The notes under the pieces are model-generated. The model searched no databases. It saw only the letters and a list, made by a program, of their open reading frames with translations, and was not told the origin of the DNA. From Oscillatoria sp. FACHB-1406 (GTDB taxonomy: Bacteria > Cyanobacteriota > Cyanobacteriia > Cyanobacteriales > Spirulinaceae), in assembly GCF_014698145.1 (NCBI RefSeq), contig NZ_JACJSM010000001.1, forward strand, positions 408,633 to 472,632: a DNA stretch of 64,000 bases. The letters run 5' to 3'. Positions 61,988-64,000 of this stretch are shown piece after piece; the first letter of the stretch is position 1, and the number at the start of each line of letters is the position of its first letter. The position numbers were made by a program, and so were the translations under genes.

Positions 61988-62424
61988 CCAAAATTTCGCC
62001 AGTAGATAGACAGCGAGAACATCAAGCCAACGAACGCACCTTTTTAGCCTGGTTGCGAACTTCTATCGCGCTGATGGGTTTTGGGTTTGCCCTAACTCGT
62101 TTCAGTCTCTTTTTGCGTCAGTTTCAAGTCGCGACGACGCATCAAGCCGCAACCCATCGCTCGATTTTCAACTCGGAAAACTTGGGGTTGAGTTTGGTTA
62201 TTTTTGGGATTGTCGTTATCGTCTTAGCAGCTTGGCATTACAATCGGGTTTTTTGGCAAATCGAACGGGGGGACTATCGCCCCAATCGCACGATGGTTTG
62301 GATAACGACGGCAGCAGTTATCGTTTTAGGGCTTCTCAGTCTCCCGGTTTTGCTGTGGCGCGAGGTAACGCCGAATCCTTCTGTCTCGCCTTCCCAATTG
62401 CCAAAAGATGGGCAATCGTTTTAG
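61984..62424 (+). CDS. DUF202 (YidH-type) membrane protein
   Basis: The 146-residue protein has the family signature REHQANERTFLAWLRTSIALMGFGFAL, followed by three membrane segments (about 32-52, 78-97, 118-138). This is DUF202/YidH, a small inner-membrane protein of unknown role. The start is GTG at 61984, overlapping the stop of the preceding gene by four bases, which argues for a functional link. Confidence 0.9.
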   Translation: MTKISPVDRQREHQANERTFLAWLRTSIALMGFGFALTRFSLFLRQFQVATTHQAATHRSIFNSENLGLSLVIFGIVVIVLAAWHYNRVFWQIERGDYRPNRTMVWITTAAVIVLGLLSLPVLLWREVTPNPSVSPSQLPKDGQSF

Positions 62425-62454
62425 GAGTCAACGCTCCGCTCAAAGTGCGTCGTT

Positions 62455-63765
62455 TCAAGCATTTTCAACATCCCGCGCAGCTAAACTGGAGGACGATCCC
62501 GCGCCGCACAACGCTCCAAGTAATAGCCAACCGTAGGTATTGAGACGGGGATCGAAGATCGTCACATCTAAGCCGTTCAACAGCATTAAACTTGAAAAGG
62601 CAAGGATATAGCTGAAAAGGAGAAAGCGTTCGGTTTGCCATTGCTGCAAGCAAAGAACGGCACGAGCGAGAATCCATCCCGCGATCGCGCAAAATAATAA
62701 TAGTGTGGGAATGCCGGTTTCTGCTGCCAGCATTAAATATAAGTTATGGGGATGGCCGAACCAAAATTGCGTTTTCGCTTCGTATAAGGGCGTAAAATTC
62801 CGCAACCCCCAACCCAAAAGCGGGCGGGCGCGTGCCATCTCTCCAGCGAACTGCCATTGCGAAGCTCGCAACGCTGGGAGAGGCGGCGGTGCGTACATTT
62901 CTCCCGATAGCCGCCGCCAGAAAAAATCAGGTACGACGTTACGCAACGGTTTGCGCCCCCAACTCGGACCGAAAGAAGCCCAAAGTACGCTTCCCGCTGC
63001 CGTTCCTGCCGCCAATCCCAGCCAGTACCAACCTCGATAGAGGATGAAGGCGAGAAAACAAAGCGCGATCGCCCCCCAAGCATTGCGCGAACTGGTCAAA
63101 ACTAAGGCAATAAGGCATCCGGAGAGGAAAAGAGTTAAAAACAAAAGTTGTCCGCCTTTTTGACGGCTTCTGCGCCAATTTTCGTAGGTGGAGATTGCCA
63201 GACCCAACCCCAGGATAAAAACAAAAGTTAAGTAAGCGGCTAATAAATTGGCATACATAAACGTCGAAGCCATGCGCCCGGAGGGGTTCCCCTGCGGTTC
63301 CAAATGCCAACCCGCCACCGCCCACACCCATTGCGGACTTTGCCAGCCGCCCCACATTTGCCCCAAACCGAGAATCACAACTGGAACGGTAGAAATGGCG
63401 AGAATCCAAGCAATGCGGTGCAACTGCTGGGGGGTTCGCAGCAGTTGGCTGAAGGCGACGAAACCGATGAAAAAAGGCAGAAAGTTGGCTAAACCAAGAA
63501 AGGCTTCGGCGGGTTTGTTCGCGAAGCAAGCGCTGAGGATTAGGAGTAGGGAAAGTATGCCCAGAGCGCGATTGACGGGCGATCGCGCAATGGAGCGAAA
63601 CTGCTGTTTCCAGACGATTAAGATTGCGATCGCGATCGCAACCGCTCCCAAAGCCGGTAGGAGGGGAAAAATCAGCAAACCGCTTTGGAGCAATTGCCAG
63701 GGCAACGTTTGCCCGGGATTAGCCGCGCGAGAAAACCAGGGAATTAATAGGCGGGTTCCAAACAC
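62455..63765 (-). CDS. O-antigen ligase-family (Wzy/WaaL-like) membrane protein
   Basis: The ~436-residue protein has about ten membrane segments and a large periplasmic loop with GRMASTFMYANLLAAYL, LTSSRNAWGA, RARPLLGWGLRNFTPLYEAK and HPHNLYLMLAAETGIPTLLLF, the conserved His/Arg features of the O-antigen ligase family. It would transfer or polymerise polysaccharide at the outer face of the membrane. A GTG at 63765 is chosen: upstream the frame is the shadow of the neighbouring gene, whose stop this start overlaps by 22 bases. It is a distant homologue of the IctB gene at 52.6 kb. Confidence 0.88.
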   Translation of the reverse strand: MFGTRLLIPWFSRAANPGQTLPWQLLQSGLLIFPLLPALGAVAIAIAILIVWKQQFRSIARSPVNRALGILSLLLILSACFANKPAEAFLGLANFLPFFIGFVAFSQLLRTPQQLHRIAWILAISTVPVVILGLGQMWGGWQSPQWVWAVAGWHLEPQGNPSGRMASTFMYANLLAAYLTFVFILGLGLAISTYENWRRSRQKGGQLLFLTLFLSGCLIALVLTSSRNAWGAIALCFLAFILYRGWYWLGLAAGTAAGSVLWASFGPSWGRKPLRNVVPDFFWRRLSGEMYAPPPLPALRASQWQFAGEMARARPLLGWGLRNFTPLYEAKTQFWFGHPHNLYLMLAAETGIPTLLLFCAIAGWILARAVLCLQQWQTERFLLFSYILAFSSLMLLNGLDVTIFDPRLNTYGWLLLGALCGAGSSSSLAARDVENA

Positions 63766-64000
63766 TCCGAACGAATCAAGCGAATTTGAGCGAGGGCAAA
63801 AATAGCGGGGATAATGCGGCCGTAGTTGGTTGCGATCGCTTTCCAGCCCAAATCGGCAACGAACGAAGCCCACAAAACCGGCCCCAAGAAGGCAAAAGCC
63901 GATCGCACCGCAGCTTGACGCGATGCTGCTACTACCATACCGCGTCGCGCCGCTTGGACGGCTAACTGTTGCTGAATTTGTACCGCAGCAGCAGTTCCCC
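63744..64000 (-). CDS. C-terminal part of a YaaW/UPF0174-like protein, start outside window
   Basis: The open minus-strand frame enters from beyond 64000 and stops at 63744. The visible 84 residues read QIQQQLAVQAARRGMVV, FAFLGPVLWASFVADLGWKA, NYGRIIPAIFALAQIRL and end CLEPAY. The two hydrophobic helices and the RIIPAIFxLAQIRL end resemble the C-terminus of YaaW/UPF0174-type proteins, as I remember them. I cannot judge the rest. Its stop overlaps the ligase start. Confidence 0.6.
   Translation of the reverse strand, partial: GTAAAVQIQQQLAVQAARRGMVVAASRQAAVRSAFAFLGPVLWASFVADLGWKAIATNYGRIIPAIFALAQIRLIRSECLEPAY

Overview
The window is cyanobacterial chromosome. The evidence is dense HIP1-type GCGATCGC octamers on both strands, a photosystem I assembly gene (ycf4), an IctB-type bicarbonate/O-antigen-ligase-like membrane protein, a dnaE gene that ends in the N-half of the cyanobacterial split intein, PEP-CTERM secreted proteins, a Mo-nitrogenase C-terminal-domain protein, and heptameric short tandem repeats (TTCGTAA / ATCCATT types). 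I see no rRNA, tRNA, CRISPR array or intact insertion sequence. Housekeeping genes (ndk, polA, ftsH, topA, rnc, dnaE-N, mltA) are scattered among signalling genes and cyanobacterial unknowns. The genes are mostly monocistronic or in short pairs.

Layout. 1-5 kb (minus strand): a truncated sugar-type ABC binding lipoprotein, a Uma2 nuclease-like protein, a Ser/Thr kinase, and an overlapping DOMON-like/phosphotransferase pair. 5-13 kb: a 2TM protein, TerC, ndk, a 47-residue protein, polA, a second phosphotransferase and a ferritin-like protein. 13-21 kb: ftsH and two large two-component proteins; the second has Tyr in place of the phospho-accepting His. 21-29 kb: an Lhr-like helicase, ycf4, a lipoprotein cyclophilin, a ketoacyl synthase and a RecQ-like helicase, with several small palindromic elements between them. 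29-40 kb: a LamG-like secreted protein, topA, a JAMM peptidase, a DUF815 ATPase, a membrane coiled-coil protein with a TerB-C-like tail, then two tandem PEP-CTERM paralogues and a YefM/YoeB toxin-antitoxin pair. 40-49 kb: a BrxC/D-like (DUF2791) ATPase, a DUF2358 protein, RNase III, a bactofilin-like membrane protein, and a Cache-HAMP-kinase-receiver-adenylate cyclase fusion. 49-52 kb: a compact operon of a V4R-like protein, a roadblock/LC7 protein, a DUF4388 (PATAN-type) protein and a Ras/CvnD-like GTPase, followed by an orphan dndE. 52-64 kb: ictB, split dnaE-N, a double FeoA protein, mltA, a protein with a TIR-like tail, a DUF202 protein and an O-antigen ligase homologue; the last gene runs off the window.

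The most promising multi-gene system is the four-gene GTPase operon at 49.3-51.7 kb. It resembles the Streptomyces conservon / MglA-MglB logic (roadblock regulator plus small GTPase) but adds a V4R-like and a PATAN-type partner, and its GTPase has non-canonical nucleotide-binding motifs. Other points of interest are the orphan DndE, the TerB-C-like / DUF2791 / Lhr-like trio, gene conversion between the PEP-CTERM paralogues, and at least three families of small palindromic elements, one carrying a nested insertion. The heptamer repeats sit directly against coding sequence in five places and supply the last codons of at least two proteins.
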